A stretch of DNA of 64,000 nt from Culex pipiens pallens (Eukaryota > Arthropoda > Insecta > Diptera > Culicidae), in the NCBI RefSeq assembly GCF_016801865.2, contig NC_068937.1:9868157-9932156 (forward strand), in the 5' to 3' direction. Below, piece by piece: positions 1 to 12,047 of the stretch. The translations under genes and the position numbers were made by a program. The notes beneath the pieces are model-generated. The model was not told the origin of the DNA and made no database searches. It saw only the letters and a list, made by a program, of their open reading frames with translations. Within the stretch, counting starts at the first letter, position 1, and each line of letters starts with the position of its first letter.

Positions 1-257
1 GCCGGAAAACTACTTCTACTTGGGATTTTGTTAGTGGGAAAGGGTAATGGCCAGGATTCATCATAAAGGATGATGATGCGACCCAATAATCAATAAATTT
101 TGTTTAATGATGTGATGTATTATGCATTCTCAAGGCAAACAGTCGAAGGATGCGGATGAGATTATTCCCGGATATTTGGTGTTGAGTTTAGCATAAATGA
201 TTCAATCTTAGACAGCCGGCTGTGGAAAGATAAAACCAAATAAAATGCGAAAACGCG
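1..257. other. Unique AT-rich leader, no gene seen
   Basis: I see no reading frame, repeat or RNA structure here that I can support. It is the unique DNA to the left of the minisatellite. The last bases (about 245-257) already resemble a decayed unit of that array. Confidence 0.5.
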
Positions 258-1830
258 AAACCGCTCGGACCGAAAAACACCCACAATCGGGGGGAAAAAA
301 GACGGAAACGGCAACGAAAATCCGGCTTGCTGACCGCGACGCGAACCGTTCAAATTCTCCAAAGCAACTGTCAAACATCGCATCGAAATACACACACTAT
401 CGGGGGGGAAACAGAGACGGAAACGGCAACGAAAATCCGGCTTGTTTACCGCGACGCGAACCGTTCAAATTCTCCAAAGCAACTGTCAAACATCCCGAAA
501 TCACCCGGGTCGAAATACACACACAATCGGGGGGGAAACAAAGACGGAAACGGCAACGAAAATCCGGCTTGTTTACCGCGACGCGAACCGTTCAAATTCT
601 TCAAAGCAACTGTCAAACATCCCGAAATCACCCGGGTCGAAATACACACACAATCGGGGGGGAAACAAAGACGGAAACGGCAACGAAAATCCGGCTTGTT
701 TACCGCGACGCGAACCGTTCAAATTCTTCAAAGCAACTGTCAAACATCCCGAAATCACCCGGGTCGAAATACACACACAATCGGGGGGGAAACAAAGACG
801 GAAACGGCAACGAAAATCCGGCTTGTTTACCGCGACGCGAACCGTTCAAATTCTCCAAAGCAACTGTCAAACATCCCGAAATCACCCGGGTCGAAATACA
901 CACACAATCGACGGAAACGGCAACGAAAATCCGGCTTGCTGACCGCGACGCGAACCGTTCAAATTCTCCAAAGCAACTGTCAAACATCGCATCGAAATAC
1001 ACACACTATCGGGGGGGAAACAAAGACGGAAACGGCATCGAAAATCCGGCTTGTTTACCGCGACGCGAACCGTTCAAATTCTTCAAAGCAACTGTCAAAC
1101 ATGCCGAAATCACCCGGGTCGAAATACACACACAATCGGGGGGGAAACAAAGACGGAAACGGCAACGAAAATCCGGCTTGTTTACCGCGACGCGAACCGT
1201 TCAAATTCTTCAAAGCAACTGTCAAACATCCCGAAATCACCCGGGTCGAAATACACACACAATCGGGGGGAAACAGAGACGGAAACGGCAACGAAAATCC
1301 GGCTTGTTTACCGCGACGCGAACCGTTCAAATTCTCCAAAGCAACTGTCAAACATCCCGAAATCACCCGGGTCGAAATACACACACAATCGGGGGGGAAA
1401 CAAAGACGGAAACGGCAACGAAAATCCGGCTTGTTTACCGCGACGCGAACCGTTCAAATTCTTCAAAGCAACTGTCAAACATCCCGAAATCACCCGGGTC
1501 GAAATACACACACAATCGGGGGGGAAACAAAGACGGAAACGGCAACGAAAATCCGGCTTGTTTACCGCGACGCGAACCGTTCAAATTCTCCAAAGCAACT
1601 GTCAAACATCCCGAAATCACCCGGGTCGAAATACACACACAATCGGGGGGGAAACAAAGACGGAAACGGCATCGAAAATCCGGCTTGTTTACCGCGACGC
1701 GAACCGTTCAAATACTCCAAAGCAACTGTCAAACATCCCGAAATCACCCGGGTCGAAATACACACACAATCGGGGGGGAAACAAAGACGGAAACGGCAAC
1801 GAAAATCCGGCTTGTTTACCGCGACGCGAC
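258..1830. repeat. 127-bp minisatellite, about 13 units
   Basis: Thirteen copies of a core (GAAAATCCGGCTT) start near 316, 431, 558, 685, 812, 925, 1040 and then every 127 bp to about 1802. Most units are 127 bp. Three spacings are short (115, 113 and 115 bp). Each unit has a G6-G7 run, an ACACACAC run and a CCCGGG site. The short variant with GCTTGCTGACCG occurs at the first unit and again near 937-950, so a multi-unit block was duplicated. Because 127 is not a multiple of three, long open frames in this array read through different frames in successive units; they are not evidence of a protein. Confidence 0.95.
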
Positions 1831-3636
1831 AATTCAAAAACATCCGTGTAGAAGCGAGAAAATGCCTTGAAATTTCGCAACATAAAAAAACCACTCAAAA
1901 ACTATCTCTTTTTTAAAAGCTCCCCCTTCCCCCCTTTCACCTCCACCCATGCCGCCCCCCCCCCCCATTTCGCGACTTGATTTCAGCGTTTCTTTCTTCT
2001 TTCTTTGTTATTGCACACACTTTTTCTTTTTTTTTTCCTTTCTTTTTTCTCTCCTCCACTATTTATAACGGTACCATTTCAACACCACTTTCCATTTGTT
2101 TTCCCTACTACAAGCCTGGCTACAATCCCAAGCCCCGATCCGCGGGAATCAGATTCCATTACTACGGGCAATCATTTATTCATTTAGCGGCGGTTGCGCT
2201 CCACCCATTTCAGGAGGGGTGCGGAAAATTGTGGAAGGTTGACGTGCGTTTTCCTCCTTCGTCATGTTGTTTTTTTCCCCCCAACTTGAAGCCGTTTTTC
2301 ACAGTAGTTTTTCACCTTTTTTTTTTCGCTCGCTTTTCCCTCAAACATGGATTGCGTGTCTCGATTTTCTTGTTTTTTGTGTTTTTTCCTTCCTTCCGTT
2401 TTTTTTTTTTTCGTTCGTTTGAATTTTCCACCAGCCAAGTGGCTGGCTGCTACAGGTTCGAGGTGGGGTTTGCTCCGTTTCTGGGAAAACTCACTGAACA
2501 TTCTGCTTTTTTTGCTGGCTCTCCACACTTGAGCTTTTTTTTAAGTTGGTCGCGTCATCATCAGGGGATGAAAAGTAAAAAAAAACCTCGCGAGAAGTTG
2601 GTTGCAAAAATGGTAAAAATCTGGCGAAAATAACTCTTTTAGTGGGCTGAAAGATTGATTCGATTCACCTAGCAGGGTGATTTTCCTTAAAAAAAATAAG
2701 GTGAAATGTTCCAAGGGAAATCGCCTGCAAATAGGCTACAACCACAACGACATTTTAAAAACGCCTTAATTTATACCTCAAGCACGACTCCCCACTCACA
2801 AGTTTGAAATGTCAATCGCTAACGAAACAATGTCAGCGAAAAAGAAATCACCCAAGTCGCTCAAAAGGGCTTTTGATCTTGAAATTAAATTTCAACCCAA
2901 AAAAGGTCAAGGTTGCCCCCGAAAATTCAACACCATTATCCTGTAAAAATGTCAAAAAGTGAAATTTCACGACGGGAAAAAGGACACGCCCCCCCCCCCC
3001 CCCCCCTCTTCCCACCTTCTTTCAAGGAAAGGCATCAAAGAAGAGGCAAAAAAGCTGGAGCTGTGGCAACGCTTCGGTGTCAATCCTTAATCCCATTTTG
3101 CCTTTCAAAACAGTACGTAATTCCTGCGGAAAGAAAAAGGGAGGGGGACGGATCCAGGTTGGTTTCACAAACACGCGCACCGGGGCCACTTTCATCATCC
3201 TTTCGGCCTCCCGTTTTTTTTTGTATGCCTTCCAGCGTGAAAATCTTTTTTTGCTTTTTTTTTTCTTCGAAGGGGTAAGGTGGTGTGGTGTCAAGTGCGT
3301 GGAAAATACACACTCTTAAGACACTCCGGTGCTGCCGCGGCCTTCCCACCTGGATTAAGTGGCGAACCCGGGGAAAAAGGAGGGCTTTTGACTCTTACTT
3401 TTTGAGCGTGTAGGGAAATTTGAATAATATGTGCGACATTAAGGTGGGTTTTGGAACAGATATGTTTTGAGAAGGTTGATTTTTTTTTAAACAGCTGGAA
3501 TTTTTACCGTTCTAACAAATAGACTTACTGGAAGTTTGACAGATTGAAAGTTTATTTGGTGATAGAGTGACAGTATAACAGATTTAAGTACTAACCAAAT
3601 CAAATCTTGGTACTAGCGGACTCCATCATCTAGATC
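1831..3636. other. Pyrimidine-rich non-coding DNA
   Basis: Long C and T homopolymers occur at about 1920-2060, 2250-2420, 2990-3010 and 3220-3270. The + strand is open for 218 codons at 1977-2633, but the translation is dominated by Phe/Ser/Pro runs from poly-T/C and resembles no family I know. No splice pattern or RNA gene was recognised. Near 3567-3600 there is a short sequence that recurs imperfectly at 7457-7492, on the other side of the next element. Confidence 0.5.
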
Positions 3637-3903
3637 AAGGTTGTTAACGATAACGTTATTTCGATAATTCTATCTACGAAAACGCATTTTTAAAATCTTT
3701 CTAAAATTGATGAAGTTAACTCTATCATGTTGAATTTCCAATGCTTTCAGAACATATTTTTTGAGAATCTAGTAAAATTCAAAATAAAATCTGTATTCAA
3801 AATTTTTCACAGTATATGGTATTTTTTCGAAAGTTCTCAAATTTTCTAAGCAAAATTCAGCATGCTTTTTCACTTTATTATGTTTTTTTTTTTTGGAAAA
3901 TAC

Positions 3904-4396
3904 CAGTCTTCCCGAAACGCGCGCACGCCGTACACGCCGTACAAGTTTTCAGTGCAGATGAACCTCAAACACACCAGGCTGCCATGTTCGAGTTCTCCCC
4001 GCACGGCGCACTCAAGTTTACACGCGGTGTAAACACGGGGTGCACACCTCGGGTACAACGCCGTGCGAGCGAAGAGCGTGTAAAGAGACGAAAAAATGAC
4101 TGCTTCTCACTCTCTCTGTGGCAAACACTGTAGTGTGTCTGCAGCGGAGAATGAAACACTGCTTTACAGCAGAGGGAGCGTGAGGGAACTATTTTTGTCT
4201 CTTTTCTGCGTCGTCGGCTTGCACGGGGTTTGTACCCGGGGTGCAAGGTTCGGTTTTAAACTCGAGGTTCGTGTGCGCGTACAGACTGTACACGGCAGAG
4301 TTTAGGTTTGCTTGTACGCGTGCACACGCGGTGCTGGTGTTTGATCGAGTACAGAAAACAGAGAACGCGGTTGAACGCGGTGCACGGGGATCACTG
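3904..4396. mobile_element. GC-rich non-autonomous hAT-type element
   Basis: The 493-bp insert starts CAGTCTTCCCG and ends GGGGATCACTG, giving imperfect inverted termini. It is flanked by a perfect 8-bp duplication GAAAATAC (3896-3903 and 4397-4404), the size typical of hAT transposons. Its base composition is much more GC-rich than the AT-rich foldback arm it interrupts. It has repeated CGCGGTGYAMACG-like motifs. Short frames on both strands are not convincing. It encodes no transposase. Confidence 0.8.
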
Positions 4397-4404
4397 GAAA
4401 ATAC

Positions 4405-5710
4405 TAAAATTTTCATAAAATAACGTATTTTTTCGGAAATACCAAAATTATGCGAATATATTTGCATTATGGGTCTCAAAAGATCAAAAATTTCGTATGT
4501 TTTTTCAATTTAATAGATTTTCTTTAAACCAATTTTTTCCAAAATTACCGTATTTTTTTGAAAATACTTGAATTTTCAAAAGTACAATACGGGAAAATAC
4601 AAAAATTTTCACAAAATATCGTTTTTTTCAAAAATGCATTTTTTTAAATATCCTTTTTTTTAACTAAAATTTTCACAAAATACCGTATTTTTGAAAATAC
4701 TAAAATTTTCTGAATTTGCCTTATGGTTACCAAAGAATTAAAATTTCGTATGCTTTTTCAAATTAAAAGAGTTTTTAAAACTAATTTTTTCACAAATTAA
4801 CGTATTTTTGAAAATACTCAAATTTTTAAAGAGTACGGGTACGGGTATCAAACGCAACGAAATTTGGTTTTCTGTTTCACATTTGAAAAGATTTTTGAAA
4901 TACAAAAAAAATCACAAAATACTGTTTTTTTTTTTCAAAAATATTCAAATTTAAAAAAAAATATGCAAAATGGGTAACAAACGTAGCGAAATATGTTATG
5001 TTTTTTTTTTAATTTATTCAACTTTTTTTCGTAAAAACAAAAATTGTCACTAAATACCATATTCTATTAGAAAATACAAAAATCTTTTAAATTTGCATTA
5101 TGGTTACCAAACAATTAAAATTCCGTATGCTTTTACAATTTAAATTTTTTTTTAAATTTTCACATATTACCATATTTTTTCAAAAATACTCAAAATTTCA
5201 AAAAATGCAATACGGGTATCTAACGCAACGAAATTAGGTTTGCTTTTTTTACATTTAAAAAGTATTTTTTAAACACAAAAAATTTAACAAAAAAAATATT
5301 TTTTTTTAAATTCTCAAATTTTTAAAAAATATGCAAAGTGGGTATCAAATGCAGCGAAATTTGTTATGCTTTTTTGATTTATTAAAGTTTTTTTGTGAAA
5401 ACTAAAATTTTCACAAAATACCATATTTTTTCGAATATTCTACAATTTTCTTAATTTACATTATGGTTTCCCAAGAACTAAAATTTCGTATGCTTTTTCA
5501 ATTTAAATGAGTTTTTTTTAAACTAAAACCTTTCACAAATCACCGTATTTTTTCGAAAATACTCAAATTTTCAAAAAGTGCAATATCAAACGGAACCAAA
5601 TTTGGTTTGCTTTATCACATTAATAGAGGTTTTCTGGAAAATACAAAAAAAAAATCACAAAATAAGGTATTTTTTTCAAAAATACTAAAAATTTTAAAAA
5701 TATTCAAAAT
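4405..5710. repeat. Left foldback arm: ~370-bp higher-order tandem array
   Basis: Three sub-units of about 115-130 bp alternate. Type A has CGTATGCTTTTTCAATTT (about 4495, 4748, 5122, 5488). Type B has a GCAACGAAATTTGGTTTGC-like core (about 4863, 5235, 5600). Type C has GTTATGTTTTTTTAATTTATT-like sequence (about 4995, 5362). Equivalent positions repeat about every 365-374 bp. Confidence 0.75.
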
Positions 5711-5739
5711 ATGATACCCATCAAACGACGCATAATTTT

Positions 5740-7160
5740 GTATGATATTATTTTCGAAAAATACGGTTATTTATGAAAATTTTAGTATTTAAAAAACTCT
5801 ACTAAATTGAAAACCCATATCAAATTTCAATTCGTTAGATATCCATAATGCAAATTTCGAAAACTTGAATATTTAGGTAAAAAATTACGGTAATATGTGA
5901 GAAGTTTAGTTTTTTTTCCAACAAAATCTAATTAAATTAAAAAGCGTATGAAATTTAAATTCTTCTGATACCCACATTGAAAATTAGAAACATTTTAGTA
6001 TTTTCGAAAAAAGGCATTTTGTGATTTTTTTTTGTATTTTCAAAAAAAAATAAATTGTATGTTTTGAAAATTTAAGATTTTTTGAAAAAAGCCGTAAATT
6101 TGTGAAAAGTTTAGTTTTTTCCAACAAAATCTAATTAAGTTTTAAAGCATACGAAATTTAAATTCTTTTAATACATTGAAAATTAGTTTTTTTTTTGTAT
6201 TTTCGAAAAAAGGTGTTTTGTGATTTTTTTTCTGCATTTTCAAAAAAAAAAATGTATATTTTGAAAATTTGAGATTTTTTGAAAAAAAAAAACGTTAATT
6301 TGTAAAAAGTGTAGTTTTTTTCCAACAAAATCTTATTAAGTTAAAAAGCATACGAAATTTTAATTATTTTAATACTCACATTGAAAATTAGAAAAATTTC
6401 GGTATTTTCGAAAAAACGGTGCTTTGTGATTTTTTTTTGTATTTTCCAAAAAAAATAATAAATTGTATATTTTGATAATTTGACATTTTTTGAAAAAAAA
6501 ACGTTAATTTGTGAAAGTTAAGTTTTTTACAAACAAAATCTAAGTAAGTCAAAAGCATACGAAATTTTAATTATTTTAATACCCAAAAAAAATTTGAAAA
6601 ATTTCAGTATTTTCGAAAAAACGGTGTTTTGTGATTTTTTTTTGTATTTTCCAAAAAAAATAACAAATTGTTTATTTTGAAAATTTGAGATTTTTTGAAA
6701 AAAACGTTAATTTGTGAAAAGTTAAGTTTTTTTCCAACAAAATCTAATTTAGTTAAAAAGCATACAAAATTTTAATTATTTTAATACCCACATTGAAAAT
6801 TAGAAAAATTTAAGTATTTTCGAAAAAAAACGGTGTTTTGTGATTTTTTTTTTGTATTTTCAAAAAAAAAACTAATAAATTGTATCTTTTGAAAATTTGA
6901 GTATTTTCGAAAAATTTACAGTATTTTGTGAAAAGTTTAGTTTTTTTCCAAAAAAATCTAATAAAGGTAAAAAGCATATGAAATCTAAATTCTTTTAATA
7001 CCCATATTGCAAATTTTAAAAGTTATATTATTTTCGAAAAAATACGGTATTTTGTGATTATTTTGAATTTTCAAAAAAATCTAATAAAATTATGCAAATT
7101 GCAAATTATGAGAATTAAAATATTTCGAAAAAATACGGTATTTTGTGAACAATTTTGAGA
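5740..7160. repeat. Right foldback arm: ~205-bp tandem array
   Basis: The marker GCATACGAAATTTWAATT (or close variants) recurs at about 5946, 6147, 6348, 6555, 6760 and 6974, so the period is 201-214 bp. The repeats are the reverse complement of the left arm's type A sub-unit. The ~370-bp period of the left arm is not seen here. Confidence 0.75.
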
Positions 7161-7392
7161 ACATATTTATACTTTGAAACTTACTACATTTTCAAAAAAA
7201 AACTTAATATTAATAATCGATTTAAGAAAGATTTTGAAAATGAGGTATCGACAAATATCGCCGATAAGATTATCGAAATAACGATAACGATAACCATAGA
7301 TGGTCGGGGCGATAACGATAACCATTAACGTTTTTGTCAGACGATAATATTATCGATGATAATTTTATCGATTAACAACCTTGTTCTAGATC

Positions 7393-9044
7393 TACAAAGC
7401 AACTTAATTCTGAAGTCTGTGTTGCACCAATCACTAACCTTTTTATCGAAAAATTTACAGTATAACACATTTAAGCACTTACCGAATAAAGTTCTTGAGA
7501 ATGTTACTTAATTCTGAATCCTGTGTTTGGGAAGGGGATTTAAGGGATTTAAAAAAAAGTAGATGCTGAAATTGTCTGAATTTTTATATTTTTTATTATT
7601 GCAAAATCTAAAATTCCCAATCAAATCATACTGATTCAACACTATCACAAGAAGCAAGTAAAACTTCTTCCAATTACTTTGCTTCTTCCATCAACCATCG
7701 ATTAAAAGCCTCTGGCGCTAAAAACCCCACTTCCGGTTTCGCCCTGTCTCTCTCGCTCTATTTGCCAACCCTCGCCAACTGTCCAAGAACGATTCCCGCA
7801 CGAAAAGTCAATCTTCCCCGTCATTTTCCGACCTCCTCCCACCCTCACCTGACCTTGCGCTGACGAAACTTGTGTTTGAAGTAATTTATCTCGAAAACTT
7901 CCCACCAACCAACCCGCCATCTGGAAGTGTTCGCTATTTTGCCTTGGGCTGTCAAAAGCTTGGGATTTTCTTAGTTTGGTGCGCTTTTTTGTTTGAAAAT
8001 TTAGGGTAAAGGGTGCAAATTTTGGTTTATTTTTACTTAAAACCATTTTTTATTCAGATTTCAAAAAGCTCAAAATACAGAAATTGACAAGATTGACCAA
8101 AAACTAGATCTTTACCCTAATGCTTATCAACTTAATCATCTTCATAACGAATCATTCCAATTATTCCGAAAGCGTTTTTTATTTATCAACCCCGGACAGA
8201 TCTGGCACACAACTCGTGAGGAAACACATTGCCAGCGAACCGAACCAAAGCTCCATCAAATTCATCCTTGAACTGGCTCGAACCGAATCTTGCCCTAATA
8301 CCAAACACACACTCACACTCATAATTATTGCCAATAAATTGCTGGAAGGGGAAACCTATAACTGCGTAATTTTTCGTCTTTCCTCAACCAAATTCCACTT
8401 GACTTGGTCTTCTTATTCCTTCGGCCGAAAGTGGAATAAAATTAATGTAGTTTGGCACACTCATTTTGGCACGATAACCAGAGAGCAATCAGCTCATTAA
8501 AAGCCCCCCCGTAATGGTGTGGACCCCACTCGAAATCTGTTTACTTTATTCGCACAATCGGAAGAGCTTTTTTGAACAGCTTTTAGAAATCGTTCAAAAT
8601 TGCTTTTTCTCTTAGATAAGCAAGTTGACAATGTGACAGTTTTGACAGATTGACAGAGGTACTTAATACTATTTACTAAGTGGTATGCCTAAATGCTCTC
8701 CATCTTTGTCGTACATTTCGTTTTATTATTAACTATTCATATTTATTTAATTCACTTCAAATAGTTAAACAAAAAGCATTGAACAAAATATTTATGAAAA
8801 AAAAAAAAAGAAAAAAATCTCTTTAACAACTAATCCTAACCAAGTCTGATACAAACTTTATCTGTCCGTTGATCGCGGAAGGTGGTCCGAATGCGCTGGG
8901 ATGTGCAGCCAGACTGTAGCAAGTGTGCAAATGCAAATTTTCTAAAATGCTAGGAACTCCAGCTCGTGCTACGGAATCACCCTGTGAAGCTTATCATTTA
9001 ATCCAACCTTTTTAGAATGTAACAATACTGATTTTTGAAGAAAT
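7393..9044. other. Non-coding DNA between foldback and 9-bp satellite
   Basis: This stretch has a moderately GC-rich island at about 7700-8050 and AT-rich DNA elsewhere. A + strand frame of 126 codons (8120-8500) matches nothing I recognise and has no supporting splice or start context. Short GACAGATTGACAG-like words (8630-8660) resemble material flanking the satellite. Confidence 0.4.
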
Positions 9045-9990
9045 AAAATTATCAAAATTGTCAAAATTGTCAAAACTGTTAAAATTGTCAAAATTGTCAA
9101 AATTGTCAAAATTGTCAAAATTGTCAAAATTGTCAAAATAGTCAAAATTGTCAAAATTGTCAAAATTGTCAAAATTGTCAAAATTGTCAAAATTGTCAAA
9201 ATTGTCAAAATTGTCAAAATTGTCAAAATTGTCAAAATTGTCAAAATTGTCAAAATTGTCAAAATTGTCAAAATTGTCAAAATTGTCAAAATTGTCAAAA
9301 TTGTCAAAATTGTCAAAATTGTCAAAATTGTCAAAATTGTCAAAATTGTCAAAATTGTCAAAATTGTCAAAATTGTCAAAATTGTCAAAATTGTCAAAAT
9401 TGTCAAAATTGTCAAAATTGTCAAAATTGTCAAAATTGTCAAAATTGTCAAAATTGTCAAAATTGTCAAAATTGTCAAAATTGTCAAAATTGTCAAAATT
9501 GTCAAAATTGTCAAAATTGTCAAAATTGTCAAAATTGTCAAAATTGTCAAAATTGTCAAAATTGTCAAAATTGTCAAAATTGTCAAAATTGTCAAAATTG
9601 TCAAAATTGTCAAAATTATCAAAATTGTCAAAATTGTCAAAATTGTCAAAATTGTCAAAATTGTCAAAATTGTCAAAATTGTCAAAATTGTCAAAATTGT
9701 CAAAATTGTCAAAATTGTCAAAATTGTCAAAATTGTCAAAATTGTCAAAATTGTCAAAATTGTCAAAATTGTCAAAATTGTCAAAATTGTCAAAATTGTC
9801 AAAATTGTCAAAATTGTCAAAATTGTCAAAATTGTCAAAATTGTCAAAATTGTCAAAATTGTCAAAATTGTCAAAATTGTCAAAATTGTCAAAATTGTCA
9901 AAATTGTCAAAATTGTCAAAATTGTCAAAATTGTCAAAATTGTCAAAATTGTCAAAATTGTCAAAATTGTCAAAATTGTCAAAATTGTCA
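9045..9990. repeat. 9-bp satellite (TTGTCAAAA)n, array 1
   Basis: About 105 near-identical copies of the 9-mer. Only a few variants interrupt it (ACTGTTAAAA near 9076, ATAGTC near 9138, ATTATC near 9617). A unit length divisible by three without internal stops leaves five of six frames open: LSK, CQN and VKI on +, FDN and LTI on -. These frames are a by-product of the repeat, not genes. The 3' flank (9991-10060) decays into TGACAGATGGACAAATT-like sequence, a possible source of the repeat. Confidence 0.97.
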
Positions 9991-10060
9991 ATATTTACAA
10001 AATTGAAAATGACAGACGATGACAGATGAACAAATTATCGTGATGACAGATGGACAAATT

Positions 10061-11110
10061 GACTGAATGACTTCCTCCTTTTCCAACGCCTCTGTCCCCA
10101 TCACAAAACCATTTCAGCACTATTTGCCACTCATTCGCTGCTCGCTGCCGAAGCGCTTTTGTCTTCTTGGAGAGGATATCCTCTTGACGGCCTTGTTTCA
10201 ATGTTGTTTTTTGCTGCCCTCTCTCTCTTCTCTTTATTTCTGGTGACATTTCTCCAACTCCAGCCTACTACTATGTGCGTGCTTGCACAGTAGTCTGTGA
10301 TTGTCGAGGACATTATTTGCTCAGTGTTACTGCCACTGCTGCTGCTGCTTTGCTGTCAGCCTACTGTGATGGTTGCTCTCTCCCTCTCTCGCCACCACCA
10401 CTTTGCTCTCACAGCCTTCTAAGATGTCACAAAATGTTGCTGGAATCGACACAATGTTGGGCCCCAACATCACTGTGGTTGTGACCTGTTGATGTTCCGG
10501 TGCGCTTGCGTTGGAAAAATTGATTTTTCCTCCTCACCCAACTCCGTTCCCGCTCCGCTCCCGAAAGCTTCTTGCGCTCAGCTTCTCACGTTTTCTCTCG
10601 TGCTTGCCGAGTCACGTGAAGAGCGCGAACGAGCCCCCCTGCGTTCTGTCAAAGAGGGTCCTTGGATCAGCCAGGTTCAAGGAGGAGGTCCTTCAGAAAT
10701 GTTGTTTCTTGAACACGTCAAGTTCGACTCGCTCTCTCTCGCTTCGCTAGCGCTCCGCCACCGCTGCTCATCACTGTGACAACGCTGCTCGCGAGCGAGC
10801 GAGCGTTCTCTCGCTCTCTAATCTTCATCACCCCCCTCTGAAACTGATGAAAGCGGATTTGTGCAGCTCTGGACTTTGACAGCAGTGTTGCGCGCCGCCA
10901 TGTGATGAACACCAAAAGCAGCAATTATCCAATTAGGGATCACTGGCATGCCAGTGTCGAATCGATTTGTATGTGTGTGTGTGGGTGTATCGAGTCCGCA
11001 AGGATGGGGAAGGGGGAGAGGGTGAAATCGGCGCCTACTACGACCACTATTTTGTGTGTGTGTTGTGTGGGAGCTGTCAAACGAGTGACGGATAGCGGCT
11101 TGGATGGGTG
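10061..11110. promoter_or_regulatory. GA/CT-rich unique region, possible regulatory DNA
   Basis: The region is more GC-rich than its surroundings. It has dense CTCTCTC/GAGCGAG words (10370-10400, 10725-10745, 10790-10820), of the kind bound by GAGA-type factors in insects. It also has CA/GT runs at 10970-11070. No continuous reading frame or splice-consistent exon was convincing. Regulatory function is inference from composition only. Confidence 0.3.
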
Positions 11111-12047
11111 ACCTTTTGCGTGGAAAGAGGGATTTGAAATTGAGGCAAAACGGATTGGAACGGATTGAAGAATTGCGACAGTTTGAAATGGGTCGGCTCG
11201 AGTGGGATGCGGTTGTTTTGGGAAGGACGGTTGGGCACTTGGAATTTATAAGTTAATTGTTGTGCCACAGCAAATGATTTATTGCAAGTAACGAAAATAG
11301 CTTTTTCATTGTTTTGTTTGTATTTTAATAAATTTATTACAGCATCAGAAAACAATATTTTAAGTTTACAATTTAAGGTTTGGCAGTTTTTTTTAAGTTT
11401 GATAATCATTTTTTTTAAGCTAGAATTAAATTAAGTTACTGATTTTTTAGCAACCGATTCAGCAATTGAAATTAGACAAAATTCTCAGTTAATTCGCTGA
11501 TATTTCAGTTAGCCGGTGGTCAAAACAACTGATTTTTTTAATTTTCTAATCTAATTTTCTTTGATGACATGGATCTACGTTGTTTTCATGCTAAATAAAA
11601 TTGTTTATTTTTTAATAGGAAAGTACCTAATTAATTTGGAAAAAATAACAAGCAGCTTAATCCGCTCACGTAAAATTAAAGTATTAATTTGAGTGAGCGC
11701 GATGAACTGTTAATTTACGTTCTAGGTCATGCCGTTTTGAAAAGTTACCGAATAATTTGATAAATAATAGTGCAATCACAGTATACTTCACTTTTTCTGA
11801 TGCCATGCCGGATATAACGAAAAATCTGCATTTTTGCAGACTTTCTAGTCTGAAAAATTGTTATATCTTTAATACAGATTTTTAAAATTTGATTAATGTT
11901 TATAAGTTCAAGAAATAAATTAGACGATATAACTTAATAAATGAGATAACTAAATTTCCACGATTTCGCGGAAATCCGTGAACTCGTGTTGATAAATTAA
12001 ATTAAAAACATAATCTTAAATTAAAAACATAATCTTACTTTCATATC
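11111..12047. other. AT-rich DNA, nothing recognised
   Basis: No supported gene or named repeat was found in this stretch. Confidence 0.4.

Larger units (their letters stand above)
3637..7382. mobile_element. Giant foldback (inverted-repeat) element
   Basis: The ends are inverted: AAGGTTGTTAACGATAA at 3637 matches the complement of the right end (TTATCGATTAACAACCTT, ending 7382). Both ends have GATAACGATAACG-type repeats. Inside, 4405-5710 carries repeats in one orientation (TTTTCACAAAATACCGTATT type) and 5740-7150 carries them inverted (CGGTATTTTGTGA type). The whole can therefore fold on an axis near 5,720. TCTAGATC flanks both sides (3629-3636 and 7385-7392), but two extra bases separate the right copy from the end, so the target duplication is probable, not proven. 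No transposase is present. A GC-rich element is inserted at 3904-4396. Confidence 0.8.

Noticed and set aside
245..1916. Long + strand frames of over 500 codons
   Set aside because: They run through the 127-bp minisatellite, change register every unit and carry no domain; they are artefacts of a stop-poor repeat.
1977..2633. 218-codon + strand frame
   Set aside because: Its composition is Phe/Ser/Pro from poly-T/C DNA; there is no family resemblance or splice support.
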